From Pseudomonadota bacterium (GTDB lineage: Bacteria > Pseudomonadota > Gammaproteobacteria > Burkholderiales > Burkholderiaceae_F): DNA of 64,000 bases. The notes below the pieces were generated by a model. That model did not search any database and was not told where the DNA came from. It worked only from the letters and a program-made list of their open reading frames with translations. The stretch spans positions 1 through 64,000 of the forward strand of contig JAKOQB010000187.1 in assembly GCA_029778535.1 (NCBI GenBank), given 5' to 3'. Shown here in pieces: positions 27,853 to 37,754 of the stretch. The translations under genes and the position numbers were made by a program. Position 1 is the stretch's first letter. Every line of letters begins with the position of its first letter.

Positions 27853-29304
27853 ATGAAACTCGCCGAATACGCGCGCCATGACGCGCTCGGACTCGCCGAA
27901 CTGGTGGCGCGCCGCGAGGTGACGCCGCGCGAGCTGGCTGCCACTGCGGCGCGCGCGATCGAGGTCGCCAATCCCTCGGTCAACGCGGTGGTCGAGACCT
28001 ATCCCGACCGCATCGACGGACTCGACGAAGCCACGCTCGGCACCGGCCCGTTCCGCGGCGTGCCGTTCCTGCTCAAGGACGTGTTCGGCCACGAAGCCGG
28101 GCGCGTGATCGAGTTCGGCAGCCGGTTGTGCCGCGGCATGCGCGTGCAACAAAGTACGTATTACTGCGACCTTCTCAAGGCCGCCGGCGTCAACATCCTC
28201 GGCCGCTCGGCCGCGCCCGAGTATTCGATGTCGGGCACGACCGAAACCGCGCTGTACGGCAACACGTCGACGCCGTGGCGGCATGGCTTTTCCGCGGGCG
28301 GCTCGACCGGAGGCGGAATGGCGGCGGTCGTTGCGGGCATGGTGCCGATCGCGCACGGCTCCGACATCGGCGGGTCGATCCGCATCCCCGCGAGCTTCTG
28401 CGGCGGCGTGGGACTGAAACCCTCGCGCGGGCGCGTGTCGTTCGGGCCGATGCTCGACGAAAACGGCTACGGGCTGGCGCAGAACTTCGTGCAGACAAAG
28501 AGCGTGCGCGATGCGGCGGCGATGCTCGACTGCCTGTCGCTGCCGCAGCCGGGCGATCCGTTCGTGATTCCGAAGCCGGGCAAGCCTTACGCCGCGCTGA
28601 TCACGGAGCGCCCGCCGCGGCTGCGCATTGCCTGGTCGACCGACGCGCTGATGGGAATTGCGACCGATCCCGAGGTCGCCGCAGCGGTGGAACGCACCGC
28701 GCGGATGCTCGCGGACATGGGCCACGCGGTCGAACACGTGAACGTGCAGTTCGACGCCCTCGAATCGCTGCGGCGGATGATGGACGTGTGGTTCTTCGGC
28801 TTCGACCTGCGCCTTCAGTTCTACTCGCGTCGCAGCGGGCATGCGATCGGCCCCGACACGCTCGAGCCGGTGATCCAAAGGATCTACGAGCACGCGCGCC
28901 GCATGACGGCGGCGCAGTTCCTCGACGCGATGGCGGCGCTCAACAGTGCACGCCGCAAACTCGGCCTCATCTTCGTGACGCACGACGTGTGGCTGACGCC
29001 GACCACCGCGCGCGTGGCCGAGCCGTGGGGCAACTACAACCTCGGCCGCGCCGATGTCGCGTACGAAGAGATCCCGGAGAAGCTGCTGCGCGTGCCGTGC
29101 CAGTTCACGCTGCCGCACAACATCATGGGCACGCCGGCGATTTCGCTGCCGCTGGCGCCGCATTCGTCGGGATTGCCGATCGGCGTGCAGCTCGGCACGC
29201 GGCCGGCGCAGGAGCACGTGATCCTGCAACTGGCCGCCGCGCTGGAGCAGGCCGCGCCCTGGGCGCAGCGCGTGCCGCCGCTGCACGTGGCGCGGCTGGA
29301 GTAA
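27853..29304 (+). CDS. Amidase signature family enzyme
   Basis: A 483-residue hydrolase with a complete Ser-cisSer-Lys triad: Lys75 (VPFLLKDVFG), Ser151 (AGGSTGGG) and Ser175 (SDIGGSIRIPA). The C-terminus (MGTPAISLPLAPHSSGLPIGVQL) is the usual amidase end. GatB and GatC are absent nearby, so it is a stand-alone amidase rather than GatA. ATG 27853 follows GAGGAGGG. Divergent from the ABM/SDR operon. Confidence 0.9.
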   Translation: MKLAEYARHDALGLAELVARREVTPRELAATAARAIEVANPSVNAVVETYPDRIDGLDEATLGTGPFRGVPFLLKDVFGHEAGRVIEFGSRLCRGMRVQQSTYYCDLLKAAGVNILGRSAAPEYSMSGTTETALYGNTSTPWRHGFSAGGSTGGGMAAVVAGMVPIAHGSDIGGSIRIPASFCGGVGLKPSRGRVSFGPMLDENGYGLAQNFVQTKSVRDAAAMLDCLSLPQPGDPFVIPKPGKPYAALITERPPRLRIAWSTDALMGIATDPEVAAAVERTARMLADMGHAVEHVNVQFDALESLRRMMDVWFFGFDLRLQFYSRRSGHAIGPDTLEPVIQRIYEHARRMTAAQFLDAMAALNSARRKLGLIFVTHDVWLTPTTARVAEPWGNYNLGRADVAYEEIPEKLLRVPCQFTLPHNIMGTPAISLPLAPHSSGLPIGVQLGTRPAQEHVILQLAAALEQAAPWAQRVPPLHVARLE

Positions 29305-29383
29305 GCGCGAATCGTTTGCGCTGCTTGCATGCGCGCCCGATCGGACTACATTGGCGCCACGCGGACGCGATGGGGAGGATGAA

Positions 29384-29857
29384 ATGACCGCGCAGGCCAA
29401 TTCGATCGACGAGCTGCCGCTGTTCAGGCAGTTCCGCCCGAAGAACATCGACAAGCTGCGGGCGCTCGCGCGCCCGCTGTGCTTCGAGCCCGGCCAGCGG
29501 ATCTTCCGCGAGGGCGATGCCAGTTCGCTCTTCTACGTGATCAGGTCGGGTCACGTCGCGCTCGAGCTCGAGGCGCCGGGACGCGCGCTGCGCGTGCAGA
29601 CCCTCGGCCCCGGCGACGAGTTCGGCTGGTCCGCGCTGCTGCCGGGGCGCGGCAAGCAGTTCCAGGCGCGAACCGTCGATGCCGTCGAGGCGTTCGCGAT
29701 CGAAGGCGCCGAACTGCTCGCGCTGTGCCGAGACGATCCGGTGTTCGGTTTCGAGCTGATGCATCATCTGCTCGGCCTCGTCGCCGATCGACTCGAAGCC
29801 ACGCGCGTGCAGCTTTCGGACTTCTATTCGCCGCAGGCCAAGCGCGCCGGCGCCTAG
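29384..29857 (+). CDS. Cyclic-nucleotide-binding domain protein without DNA-binding domain
   Basis: 157 residues with one Crp-like beta-roll: LFRQFRPKNIDKLRALARPLCFEPGQRIFREGDASSLFYVIRSGHVALEL, then 'LGPGDEFGWSALLPG'. The chain ends after the C-helix (HHLLGLVADRLEATRVQLSDFYSP), so there is no helix-turn-helix. It may be a free-standing sensor. ATG 29384 with GGGGAGGA upstream. It converges on the next gene with 1 bp between. Confidence 0.85.
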   Translation: MTAQANSIDELPLFRQFRPKNIDKLRALARPLCFEPGQRIFREGDASSLFYVIRSGHVALELEAPGRALRVQTLGPGDEFGWSALLPGRGKQFQARTVDAVEAFAIEGAELLALCRDDPVFGFELMHHLLGLVADRLEATRVQLSDFYSPQAKRAGA

Positions 29858-29858
29858 T

Positions 29859-30296
29859 TCAGTGGCCCGGCGGACACGGTCCGCCCTTGTCGAACACGAT
29901 GCGCCAGCCGCTCGCCTCGCGCCGCCAGATCGACAGGAACGAGCCGATGCATTTGCCATCGGGCCCGAACACCGGCCCGGTCGACAGCGCGAGCGTGCCC
30001 GAGTCGAGCGCCTGCACCGTCTGCGGCCGCCACGAAAACGGCGCCGCGGGCCTGTCGTAGAAGCGCTTCCACGCCTCGGCCACTGCCTGCTTGCCGCGCA
30101 GCGGCGTCTCGCCGCTGAAGAACACCGCCTCGTCGGACAGGAACGACGTGAACGCCGCGTGATCGCGGTCGGCCATCGTGCGCGCGAACGCGCGTTCGGT
30201 CTCAGCGACCTGGCGCTCGACTTCCGCGCGGTCCGGGCGCGGCGTGGCGCAGGCGGCAAGCAATGCAGCGACGGCGAGCGTGAGAGTCAGGCGCAT
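29859..30296 (-). CDS. DUF4440/SnoaL-like lipoprotein
   Basis: 145 residues. The N-terminal lipoprotein signal has the lipobox LLAAC (Cys16). An NTF2-like DUF4440 fold follows (VAETERAFARTMADRDHAAFTSFLSDEAVFFSGE; LRGKQAVAEAWKRFYD). It should be anchored on the periplasmic side. Ligand unknown. It lies downstream of the MFS gene on the same strand, 94 bp apart. Confidence 0.82.
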   Translation of the reverse strand: MRLTLTLAVAALLAACATPRPDRAEVERQVAETERAFARTMADRDHAAFTSFLSDEAVFFSGETPLRGKQAVAEAWKRFYDRPAAPFSWRPQTVQALDSGTLALSTGPVFGPDGKCIGSFLSIWRREASGWRIVFDKGGPCPPGH

Positions 30297-30390
30297 GGCC
30301 GCGACGATACGTGCGCGCGGGTCGACTGCGTGCAGATCCGCGTTCGCCGCGTCGCCGGCTCCGTCCGCGGCGGCGGCAGATCGAACGCGT

Positions 30391-31632
30391 TCATGCGATC
30401 GCGGCGCCGGCGCGCGGCTGGCTGCGTGCGCGCACGAGCAGCCAGCCGGCGATCGACAGGTTCAGCAGGTTCCAGCCGATGCCGTTGATGAACGCGGCGC
30501 GGTAAGAACCGGTCAGGTCGAACACCGCGCCCGACAGCCAGCCGCCGAGCGCCATGCCGGCCAGCGTCGCCATCAGCACCATGCCGACGCGCGCGCCGGC
30601 CTCCTGCGGCGCGAAGTACTCGCGCACGATGATCGCGTACGACGGCACGATGCCGCCCTGGAACAGTCCGAACAGCGCCGAGATCACGTACAGCGAGGCG
30701 AGACCGTCGAACGGCACGTACAGCAGCAGCGCCAGCCCCTGCAGCGCGGAACCGAGCAGCAGTGTGGCCAGCCCGCCGATGCGATCGGCGATCCAGCCCG
30801 ACGCCAGCCGGCTCGCAATGCCGAAGCCGAGCATCAGCGACAGCATCTCGGCGCCGCGCGCCGCGCCGTAGCCGAGGTCGGCGCAGTACGCGACGATGTG
30901 GACTTGCGGCATCGACATCGCGACACAGCACGCCACGCCGGCGACGATCAGCAGCACCTGCAGCGCGGTCGGGTGCAGCCCGAGCGGGCGCGCCGGTGTC
31001 GCGCGCGCTCCCGCGTTGCCCGCATCGTCGTGCAGCGGCGCGCGCCGGCGCAGCGCGAGTGCGAGCGGCAGCATCGTCGCGAGGCAGATCACCCCGATCG
31101 CGATGTGCGCGTGGCGCCAGCCGACGTGATCGATCAGCGCCTGCACCACCGGCGGCCACAGCGTGCCGGCGAAGTAGTTGCCGCTGGCGGCGATCGCCAC
31201 CGCGAGCCCGCGCCGGCGCAGGAACCAGTGCGACGTATCGGCGAGCAGCGGCCCGAACGTCGCCGACGCGCCGGCGAAGCCGATCAGCACGCCGTGCGCG
31301 AGCGTGAACTGCAGCGGGCTTGTGGCCAGTCCGGACGCGACGTAGCCCGCGGCCAGCGCGACCGTGGCCGCCAGCACCGGCGTCATCACGCCGGCGCGAT
31401 CGGCCCAGCGGCCCATCAGCACGCCGCCGGCGGCGAAGCCGATCATCAGCGCTGCGAACGGCGTCGATGCGGCCGAGCGCGACAGGCCGAACTCCGCGGC
31501 GACCGGCGGCAGCGCGACCACGAACGACCACATCCCCACGCCGCCGAGCGTCGACAGAGCGACCGCCGCGGCGAGGCGGCGCCACGCGACGGGCGAATCG
31601 ACGACGGTGGTCGGAGTCTGCAAGGCCGGCAA
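30391..31632 (-). CDS. MFS transporter
   Basis: A 413-residue, 12-helix inner-membrane carrier. 'GLSRSAASTPFAALMIGFAAGGVLMGRWADRAG' carries the loop 2-3 motif, and the second half has a matching 'RLASGWIADRIGG'. A long cytoplasmic loop (about 190-215) splits the halves. It resembles the monocarboxylate/OFA-type MFS group; substrate unknown. Confidence 0.85.
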   Translation of the reverse strand: MPALQTPTTVVDSPVAWRRLAAAVALSTLGGVGMWSFVVALPPVAAEFGLSRSAASTPFAALMIGFAAGGVLMGRWADRAGVMTPVLAATVALAAGYVASGLATSPLQFTLAHGVLIGFAGASATFGPLLADTSHWFLRRRGLAVAIAASGNYFAGTLWPPVVQALIDHVGWRHAHIAIGVICLATMLPLALALRRRAPLHDDAGNAGARATPARPLGLHPTALQVLLIVAGVACCVAMSMPQVHIVAYCADLGYGAARGAEMLSLMLGFGIASRLASGWIADRIGGLATLLLGSALQGLALLLYVPFDGLASLYVISALFGLFQGGIVPSYAIIVREYFAPQEAGARVGMVLMATLAGMALGGWLSGAVFDLTGSYRAAFINGIGWNLLNLSIAGWLLVRARSQPRAGAAIA

Positions 31633-31675
31633 GGAGGCGTCGCCCCGGCGCGGGCTGGCGCGGGCTGGCGCGAGC

Positions 31676-32527
31676 TTACGCCGCCAGCGGCGCGACCTTG
31701 TCCTCGAGGTAGATCTCGAGCTCGGCCAGCGCGATCTCGCTCAGTCCGAGCGCGGCCGCCTCGGGCGCGGCCGACAGCACCACGTGGTGCTGCGCCGGCT
31801 GCGCGGCCAGCATGAACCCGAGCTTGTGGCAGGCGCGATCGGCGAGGCGCACGATCACGCCGAGCGTGCCGGCGCCATTGATGTCGGCGCCGTGGTGCGC
31901 GCGCGCGACCCGCGCGTAGGACTCGGGCAGCCGCCACGCCTCGATCAGGCGGCCGCCCTGCTCCTCGTGCAGCGCGTCGATCACTTCGCACACCAGCGCC
32001 TCCGGGACGTTCTGCCCGCCGTCGGCGGCGCGCAACTGCTCGACCACCTTCAGCAGCAGCAGCGCGCCGATGTCGTGCAGCAGCGCGGCCATGAACGCCT
32101 CGGCGGCCAGCTCGCGCCAGCCGCAGCGCTTCGCGATCCACTGCGCGCCGAAGGCCGACGTGACCGCGTGCTTCCACAACCGATCGACGTAGCCGGCGAT
32201 CAGCGTGTCCTGCGAGCGGAACTGTTCTCTCTGCGCGCACATCACGGCAAGGTTCACTACCTGCGTCAGGCCGAGGCGCTGGATCGCCGCCTGCACCGTC
32301 GCCACCTTGGACAGGCCGGCGTAGAAGCTGGAATTCGCCACGCGCAGCACCTGGCTCGCCAGTCCCATGTCCTGCTGCAGCACGTGCCCGATCTGCATGA
32401 CTGACGCCTCGGACTTGGCGGCGATCGACTGCAGGCGCGCGGCCACCGGCGAGTAGACCGGCAGCCGCAGCTCGTCCGACGCGAGGTGCTCGTTGATCCG
32501 CTCCAGAAGCGGCTTGCCGGGCTGCAT
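31676..32527 (-). CDS. HDOD domain protein
   Basis: A 283-residue metal-independent HD-related output domain (about residues 20-220). It shows the HDOD features 'MGLASQVLRVANSSFYAGLSKVATVQAAIQRLG' and 'AFMAALLHDIGALLLL'. HDOD proteins act in signalling, often near pilus and c-di-GMP systems. ATG overlaps the ATPase stop (TGATG), so it is translated together with the upstream PilB/GspE-type ATPase. Confidence 0.88.
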   Translation of the reverse strand: MQPGKPLLERINEHLASDELRLPVYSPVAARLQSIAAKSEASVMQIGHVLQQDMGLASQVLRVANSSFYAGLSKVATVQAAIQRLGLTQVVNLAVMCAQREQFRSQDTLIAGYVDRLWKHAVTSAFGAQWIAKRCGWRELAAEAFMAALLHDIGALLLLKVVEQLRAADGGQNVPEALVCEVIDALHEEQGGRLIEAWRLPESYARVARAHHGADINGAGTLGVIVRLADRACHKLGFMLAAQPAQHHVVLSAAPEAAALGLSEIALAELEIYLEDKVAPLAA

Positions 32528-34437
32528 CAGTGGGTCCCCAGCATGCGGCGGATCTGCGCCAGCGGGCGCGGCCTGGTCACGCGCGGCAGGTTCTTCAGCA
32601 CTTCTTCGAGCGTGGTCAGGCCGCCGGCCGCCTTGAACAGTCCGTCCTCCTGCAGCGTGGTCAGCCCCGACGACTCGATGCTGATGCGGCGGATCTCGTA
32701 CGAGGTCCTGCGCGTCAGGATCGCGTCCTTGACGAGTTCGTTGAGCACCAGCAGTTCGAACACGCACACGCGGCCCGCGTAGCCGGTGAAACGGCACGCG
32801 GCGCAGCCGCGGCCGACCATGAACCTGCCGCCCGCGAGGTCCTGCGATTCGAGGCCGAGCCGGCGCAACTCGACCGCGGTCGGTGTGTGCGGCTCGCCGC
32901 AATGCGGACAGACGCGGCGCAGCAGCCGCTGCGCCAGCACCGACACGACCGTCGACGAGATCAGGAAGGTCTCGATCTCCATGTTCATCAGCCGCAGCAG
33001 TCCGCCGATCGAGTCCTCGGTGTGGAACGTCGTCAGCACCTTGTGGCCGGTCAGCGCGGCCTGGATCGCGGTCTCGGCGGAGAACTTGTCGCGGATCTCG
33101 CCGAGCACGATCACGTCCGGATCCTGCCGCACGATGTGGCGCAGCGTCTCCTCGAACGTGAGCCCGATCTTCGGGTTGATCGAACACTGCGAGATTCCCT
33201 CGATCACGTACTCGACCGGGTCCTCGGCGGTGATGATGCTGGTCTCCGAGTCGTTCAGATAATCGACCGCCGAGTACAGCGTGGTCGTCTTGCCCGAGCC
33301 GGTCGGCCCGGTGACGAGGATGACGCCGGTGGGCACGTCGAGCGCATCCTGCCGGAAGCGCTCGAGCATGCGCGGGCCCATGCCGATGTCGTCGATCGAC
33401 AGCAGCTCGGCGCGCTGCGACAGCAGCCGCAGCACGATCTTCTCGCCGAACACGGTGACGAAGAACGACGCGCGGATGTCGGCGCGCAGACCGGTGGCGG
33501 CGTCCTCGAACAGGATGCGGCCGCCCTGATGGCGGCGTTTCTCCGCGATGTCCGCGGTGGCCAGCACCTTCAGCCGGCTCACCAGCGCCGGCAGGATGTC
33601 GGCGGACAGCTCCGTGTGGTCGATCATCACGCCGTCGATGCGCAGCCGCACGCGCAGCCGCGATTTCAGCGGCTCGAAGTGGATGTCGCTCGCGTTCAGC
33701 GCGATCGCCTCGCGGATGATCGAATTGACGATCGACGTCGTCGTCTGCTCGTCGATCGCGACCCTGGCCTGCTGGCCGCGCTCGAGCGCGGCCAGCGCCT
33801 CGCGGATCAGCGTCTTGCGCGCGATCGCCGCGATGACCTCGCCGCCGACCATCTGCCGTGCGGTGGCCAGTTGCGTCGTATCGGTCGGGTCGGCGAAGGC
33901 GACCACGGTCTTGCCGTCAACGATGCGCAGCGGGATGAAGTTGCCTTCGAGGCACACGCGCGGCACCACGCGCGACAGCAATGCCTTGTCGATTTCGGCC
34001 GCGTGCGGCTCGACGAATTCCAGCCCGAACAGGTCGGCCAGGAGCTCGGTCAGGCGCTGCTCGGAGATCAGGTGCTGGTCGACCAGCAGTTCGCCGAGCT
34101 TTTTGCGCTCGCCCCTGCCAACCTGCGCCTTCAGCGCCGATTCGATGTCGGATTCGCGCAAGTGGCCGAGTTCGACCAGCAGCGCGCCGAGCCGCATCGA
34201 GTGCGGATTGGCGCGCAGCGCGGCGCGGATCTGCGCGTCGCTGACAACGCCGAGATCCTGCAGGATCGCGAGCAGCGGCCGCGGCGTTTCGAGCTTGGAT
34301 TGAATGCGCCGCGCGTGGCGCAACTGCGCCGCACCGACCGCGCCCTCCTTGACCAGCAGGTCGACGATCGCGTGCGCTGACGCGGCCGCCGCCGCAGGCG
34401 CGGGCTGTGGCAAGAGAGGTTCGGTAATGCTGCCCAT
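32527..34437 (-). CDS. PilB/GspE-type traffic ATPase
   Basis: 636 residues. There are two N-terminal MshE-N/GspE_N-like regions (about 20-80 and 85-200). The secretion ATPase follows: Asp box (SDIHFEP), Walker A GPTGSGKTT (about 380), Walker B VIVLGEIRD and His box TTFHTEDS. A tetracysteine zinc site is present (CPHC and CAAC, about 90 residues from the end). It powers type IV pilus or type II secretion-like assembly; no other pilus genes are in the window, so it may act in trans. ATG 34437 fits the family start; the frame extends far upstream without homology. Confidence 0.88.
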   Translation of the reverse strand: MGSITEPLLPQPAPAAAAASAHAIVDLLVKEGAVGAAQLRHARRIQSKLETPRPLLAILQDLGVVSDAQIRAALRANPHSMRLGALLVELGHLRESDIESALKAQVGRGERKKLGELLVDQHLISEQRLTELLADLFGLEFVEPHAAEIDKALLSRVVPRVCLEGNFIPLRIVDGKTVVAFADPTDTTQLATARQMVGGEVIAAIARKTLIREALAALERGQQARVAIDEQTTTSIVNSIIREAIALNASDIHFEPLKSRLRVRLRIDGVMIDHTELSADILPALVSRLKVLATADIAEKRRHQGGRILFEDAATGLRADIRASFFVTVFGEKIVLRLLSQRAELLSIDDIGMGPRMLERFRQDALDVPTGVILVTGPTGSGKTTTLYSAVDYLNDSETSIITAEDPVEYVIEGISQCSINPKIGLTFEETLRHIVRQDPDVIVLGEIRDKFSAETAIQAALTGHKVLTTFHTEDSIGGLLRLMNMEIETFLISSTVVSVLAQRLLRRVCPHCGEPHTPTAVELRRLGLESQDLAGGRFMVGRGCAACRFTGYAGRVCVFELLVLNELVKDAILTRRTSYEIRRISIESSGLTTLQEDGLFKAAGGLTTLEEVLKNLPRVTRPRPLAQIRRMLGTH

Positions 34438-34821
34438 CGGCGATCTGGCGGCGAAGCGATCCTGGGGTCGATAGCGGTCCGTCGCGCGGCGAGCGAGCGC
34501 GGACCCTAAGTACTCTCCGCCAGTTCGGCAATCCTGCGCGGATCCTGTAGTGCGCGGCGCGCCGGAAAGGCGGGCAAAACCAGGGCAATTGATCCGATCG
34601 CCGCGCGCCGAGGCGCGATTCGGGCACGATCGAAGTCGGCGGCGGCACGCTCGGCGCGGTTCATGAGGACGGTGGCCTCGTGGCCGGGCTGCCCGACGTG
34701 TCGCGTCTGTGATCCGCGTGGCGCGGGTTGTGGTGGTACGAGTACGACGCCCGCGCCGTTGCACCCGCCACCCCGCATTTCCGTCGGCCGCGCATGTCCG
34801 TCGCCGACCGGCTGCGCCAGA
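34438..34821. other. 384-bp divergent intergenic region
   Basis: The region lies between the divergent PilB/GspE-type ATPase and hybrid kinase genes and must hold both promoters. Open frames run in from both sides (to 34663 on the plus strand) but show no recognisable protein. I see no clear repeat, RNA or promoter boxes. Confidence 0.4.
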
Positions 34822-36636
34822 ATGCGCGGCGTGCAGCCGGCCCATGACGATCCCGAACGCGAACGCGCCGCGGCGCTGACGGCGCGGGCACGCGTGCTGG
34901 CAGAGCGGATCGGATACGTCCATGACCAGGGCGTCGTCGGCGCCACCGCGATGCTGATCGTGGCCATGCTCTACGTCGGTGTGCTGTGGCGCGTGACCGA
35001 CCACCGCCACCTGCTGCTTTGGCTGGCCGCGCTGATTGCGGCGTGCGGTGCGCGCCTCGGCATCGCGCTGTACTGGCGCCGCGACGCCGCAGCGCACGGC
35101 ACGGCGTTCTGGTCGCGCGCCGCCGTGCTCGTCAATCTGCTGGCCGGCGCGGTGTGGGGTTACGCGGCGGTGGCGCTCTTTCCGCTCGAGCACCCCGACG
35201 CGTACATCGTCGCGGCCTTCGTCCTGGTCGGCATGCCGGCCGCGGCGCTGACGAGCCTGAGCGCCTGGGCGCCCGCGTACGCGGCCTATGCGCTGGCGGC
35301 GATCGTGCCGTTCGTGGTGTGGATGTTTTCCCTGCGGGCGCCGCAGTTCGTGATCGTCGCGCTCGCGGGCCTGACGTTCTGCGCCTACCTGTTGCGCCAG
35401 GCGCACCTGGCCTCCGCGATGATCCGGCGCAACCTCACGCAGCGGATCGAACTGGAGCAGATGTCGGCCGGTCTGGCGCGCGCCCGCGACGCCGCGCAGG
35501 CCGCGAGCCGCGCCAAGTCCGCGTTCCTCGCCAACCTGAGTCACGAGCTGCGCACGCCGCTGAACGCGGTCGTCGGACTGAGCGACCTGCTGGTCGAACA
35601 GACCGGCGAGCCGCGCGGACGCGAACTGGCGCTGACGATGCGGCAGTCCACGCTGTCGCTGCTCGGCGTGGTCGACCAGGTGCTCGACCTGGGCCGCATC
35701 GAGACCGGCGCCATCGAACTGCGGCCGCGCAACTTCGACGCGCGCGCGCTGCTGCGCGACGTGCACGCGATGTTCCGGCCGGAGGCGCAGCGGCGCGGGC
35801 TGACGCTGCGCAGCGATGTCGACGGCGCGGTGCCGCCGCTGGTCACCGGCGACGCCGATCGCATCCGCCAGGTGCTGGTCAATCTGATCGACAACGCGCT
35901 GAAGTTCACCGCCGCCGGGTCGGTCGCGGTAACGGTCAACGTCGCCGCGCGCGGCGACCGCCGCCACCGGCTGCGCTTCGAGGTCGCCGATACCGGCGCG
36001 GGGGTCGATGCGTCCGCGCGGTCGCGGATCATCGCGGCGCTGGCGCAGCCGGGCGCCGCGACCGCAAGCGCGCGCGGGCACGCCGGTCTGGGGCTGAGCA
36101 TCTGCGCCGCGCTGGTGCGGCTGATGGACGGCGAGATCGGCTACCGCAGCGAAGCCGGCCGCGGCGCCGCGTTCTGGTTCACGTGCGCGGTCGGGCTCGC
36201 GCCGACGACGCTGCGCGAGATCACGGTGGCGCCGACGACGACCCGGCCGCACGCCGCGCCGCGCGTGCTGGTGGTCGAGGACCATGCGATCAACCTCATG
36301 CTGACCCGGACGATGCTCGAGGCGTTCGGCTGCACAGTGATCGGAGCGGCCGGCGGCGCCGAGGCGCTGAAGCGAATGCAGCATGAGCCGTTCGACCTCG
36401 TGTTCATGGACGTCAGCATGCCCGGCATGGACGGCATCGAGACCACGCGCGTGTGGCGCGCGCACGAGCAAAGCGGCGAGCAGCGCCTGCCGATCGTCGC
36501 GCTGACCGCCAACGCGATGGCGGGCGATCGCCAGGCCTGCCTGGCCGCCGGCATGGACGACTACCTGGCCAAGCCCGTCACGATCGACGCGTTGCGCCGG
36601 ATGGTCGCGCGCCACGTGCCGGGCGTGTCGGCGTAG
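34822..36636 (+). CDS. Hybrid sensor histidine kinase/response regulator
   Basis: About 604 residues. An N-terminal membrane module of about six helices (residues 35-195) is followed by a coiled segment. HisKA has His241 (NLSHELRTPLNAVVGLS). The HATPase has N-box NLIDNALKFTAAG, DTGAG and GHAGLGLSICAALV, and the C-terminal receiver has Asp530 (FMDVSMPGMDGIE) and a TKP-like AKPVT. No HPt domain is present, so phosphotransfer must use a separate protein. ATG 34822 is annotated because upstream residues are low-complexity without homology. Confidence 0.88.
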   Translation: MRGVQPAHDDPERERAAALTARARVLAERIGYVHDQGVVGATAMLIVAMLYVGVLWRVTDHRHLLLWLAALIAACGARLGIALYWRRDAAAHGTAFWSRAAVLVNLLAGAVWGYAAVALFPLEHPDAYIVAAFVLVGMPAAALTSLSAWAPAYAAYALAAIVPFVVWMFSLRAPQFVIVALAGLTFCAYLLRQAHLASAMIRRNLTQRIELEQMSAGLARARDAAQAASRAKSAFLANLSHELRTPLNAVVGLSDLLVEQTGEPRGRELALTMRQSTLSLLGVVDQVLDLGRIETGAIELRPRNFDARALLRDVHAMFRPEAQRRGLTLRSDVDGAVPPLVTGDADRIRQVLVNLIDNALKFTAAGSVAVTVNVAARGDRRHRLRFEVADTGAGVDASARSRIIAALAQPGAATASARGHAGLGLSICAALVRLMDGEIGYRSEAGRGAAFWFTCAVGLAPTTLREITVAPTTTRPHAAPRVLVVEDHAINLMLTRTMLEAFGCTVIGAAGGAEALKRMQHEPFDLVFMDVSMPGMDGIETTRVWRAHEQSGEQRLPIVALTANAMAGDRQACLAAGMDDYLAKPVTIDALRRMVARHVPGVSA

Positions 36637-36640
36637 TGCG

Positions 36641-37555
36641 ATGGAACAGGCGCGCACCGTCGCCGTGCGCGACGGTGCGATCGCCTATCGCGCGACCGCT
36701 GCGGCCGATGCGCGCGGCGCCATCGTGCTGCTGCACGGCCTGGCGAGCAACCTGTCGCGCTGGTCCGAATTCGTCGAGCGCACGACTCTGTCTCGACGCT
36801 GGCAACTGATCCGCGTCGACCTGCGCGGGCACGGCGGTTCGTCCGCCCGCGGCGCGCCCGGCCTCGAACGCTGGTGCGACGACCTGGCGGCGTTGCTCGA
36901 CCAGGAGCGGCGCGACCGCGCAGTGCTCGTCGGCCACAGCCTGGGCGCGCAAGTCGCGCTGCATTTCGCCGCGCGCCACCCGGCGCGCACCGCGGCGCTG
37001 GCGCTGATCGATCCGGTGTTCCGCCAGGCGCTGCACGGGCGCTGGCGACTGCTGGCGCAGCTCGGCCCGGTGTTTCGGCTCGCGGCCCTGGTCGTGCGCG
37101 GGCTGAACGCGATCGGGCTCCGGCGCCGCGCGATCCCTGCGCTCGATCTGCGCACCCTCGACCAAGAGGCTCGCCGCGCGCTGCGCTCGCAGCGCGACAC
37201 CGAGGCATTCGTGCGCCGCTACAGCTCGGTACGCGCCGATCTGCGCACCTTCCGCACCGCGCACTACCTGCAGGAACTGGTCGAGATGTTCCGGCCGCTG
37301 CCGGCGCCGGAATCGATCGGCGTGCCGGTGCTGGTGCTGCTGTCGGCCGCCGGCACGTTTGCCGATCCGCGCGAGTCGGCGGCGATCGCGCGCCGCTTTC
37401 CGCGCGTGCAACTCGTCACGATCGACTGCCAGCATTGGCCGCTGACCGAGCGTCCCGACGAGGTGCGCAACGCGATCGAAACGTGGTGCGAGTCGCTCGC
37501 GGTGGAGGCGGAGCTGTTTGCGCGGACAGCCGGCCCGCATTCGTGCAGGCCTTGA
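36641..37555 (+). CDS. Alpha/beta hydrolase
   Basis: 304 residues. The oxyanion segment is LLHGLASNLSRWSEF, the nucleophile Ser100 lies in GHSLGAQVAL, and the catalytic His is in CQHWPL near residue 270. 'DLRGHGGSSARG' is also typical. The last residues run into a glyoxalase remnant encoded on the other strand, so the native C-terminus may differ. It starts 4 bp after the hybrid kinase stop. Substrate unknown. Confidence 0.85.
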   Translation: MEQARTVAVRDGAIAYRATAAADARGAIVLLHGLASNLSRWSEFVERTTLSRRWQLIRVDLRGHGGSSARGAPGLERWCDDLAALLDQERRDRAVLVGHSLGAQVALHFAARHPARTAALALIDPVFRQALHGRWRLLAQLGPVFRLAALVVRGLNAIGLRRRAIPALDLRTLDQEARRALRSQRDTEAFVRRYSSVRADLRTFRTAHYLQELVEMFRPLPAPESIGVPVLVLLSAAGTFADPRESAAIARRFPRVQLVTIDCQHWPLTERPDEVRNAIETWCESLAVEAELFARTAGPHSCRP

Positions 37556-37622
37556 ACTCGAGCGCGCCGCCGCACGGGTCGAGGAAGAACACCGTCACCC
37601 GGCCTCCGACCGCCCGAAAGGC
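37520..37622 (-). pseudogene. C-terminal remnant of a VOC/glyoxalase-like gene
   Basis: On the minus strand one frame reads FRAVGGRVTVFFLDPCGGALEFKACTN. The phrase 'FFLDP.G.ALEFKA' is the typical C-terminal strand of VOC proteins, with the metal Glu. No N-terminal half is recognisable upstream, and the frame then runs antisense through the hydrolase gene. It is a relic only. Confidence 0.55.
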
Positions 37623-37754
37623 GCGCCTTCGGCCGGCTGCGCCACGCATGTGCAGCGTGCATGACGGCCTTGCCCAAATGTCATTTGTCCGCCGCGGCCG
37701 ATGCCGGTCTAATCGCGCTCACCGCGCCGCGGTCGGCGTGTGACAGGGGACGGT

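Noticed and set aside
27853-29304. GatA subunit of the tRNA amidotransferase
   Set aside because: GatB and GatC are absent and the sequence fits stand-alone amidases.
34438-36657. Extension of the PilB/GspE-type ATPase frame upstream of 34437
   Set aside because: The extra 740 codons are antisense to the hybrid kinase and lack homology; the family start fits ATG 34437.
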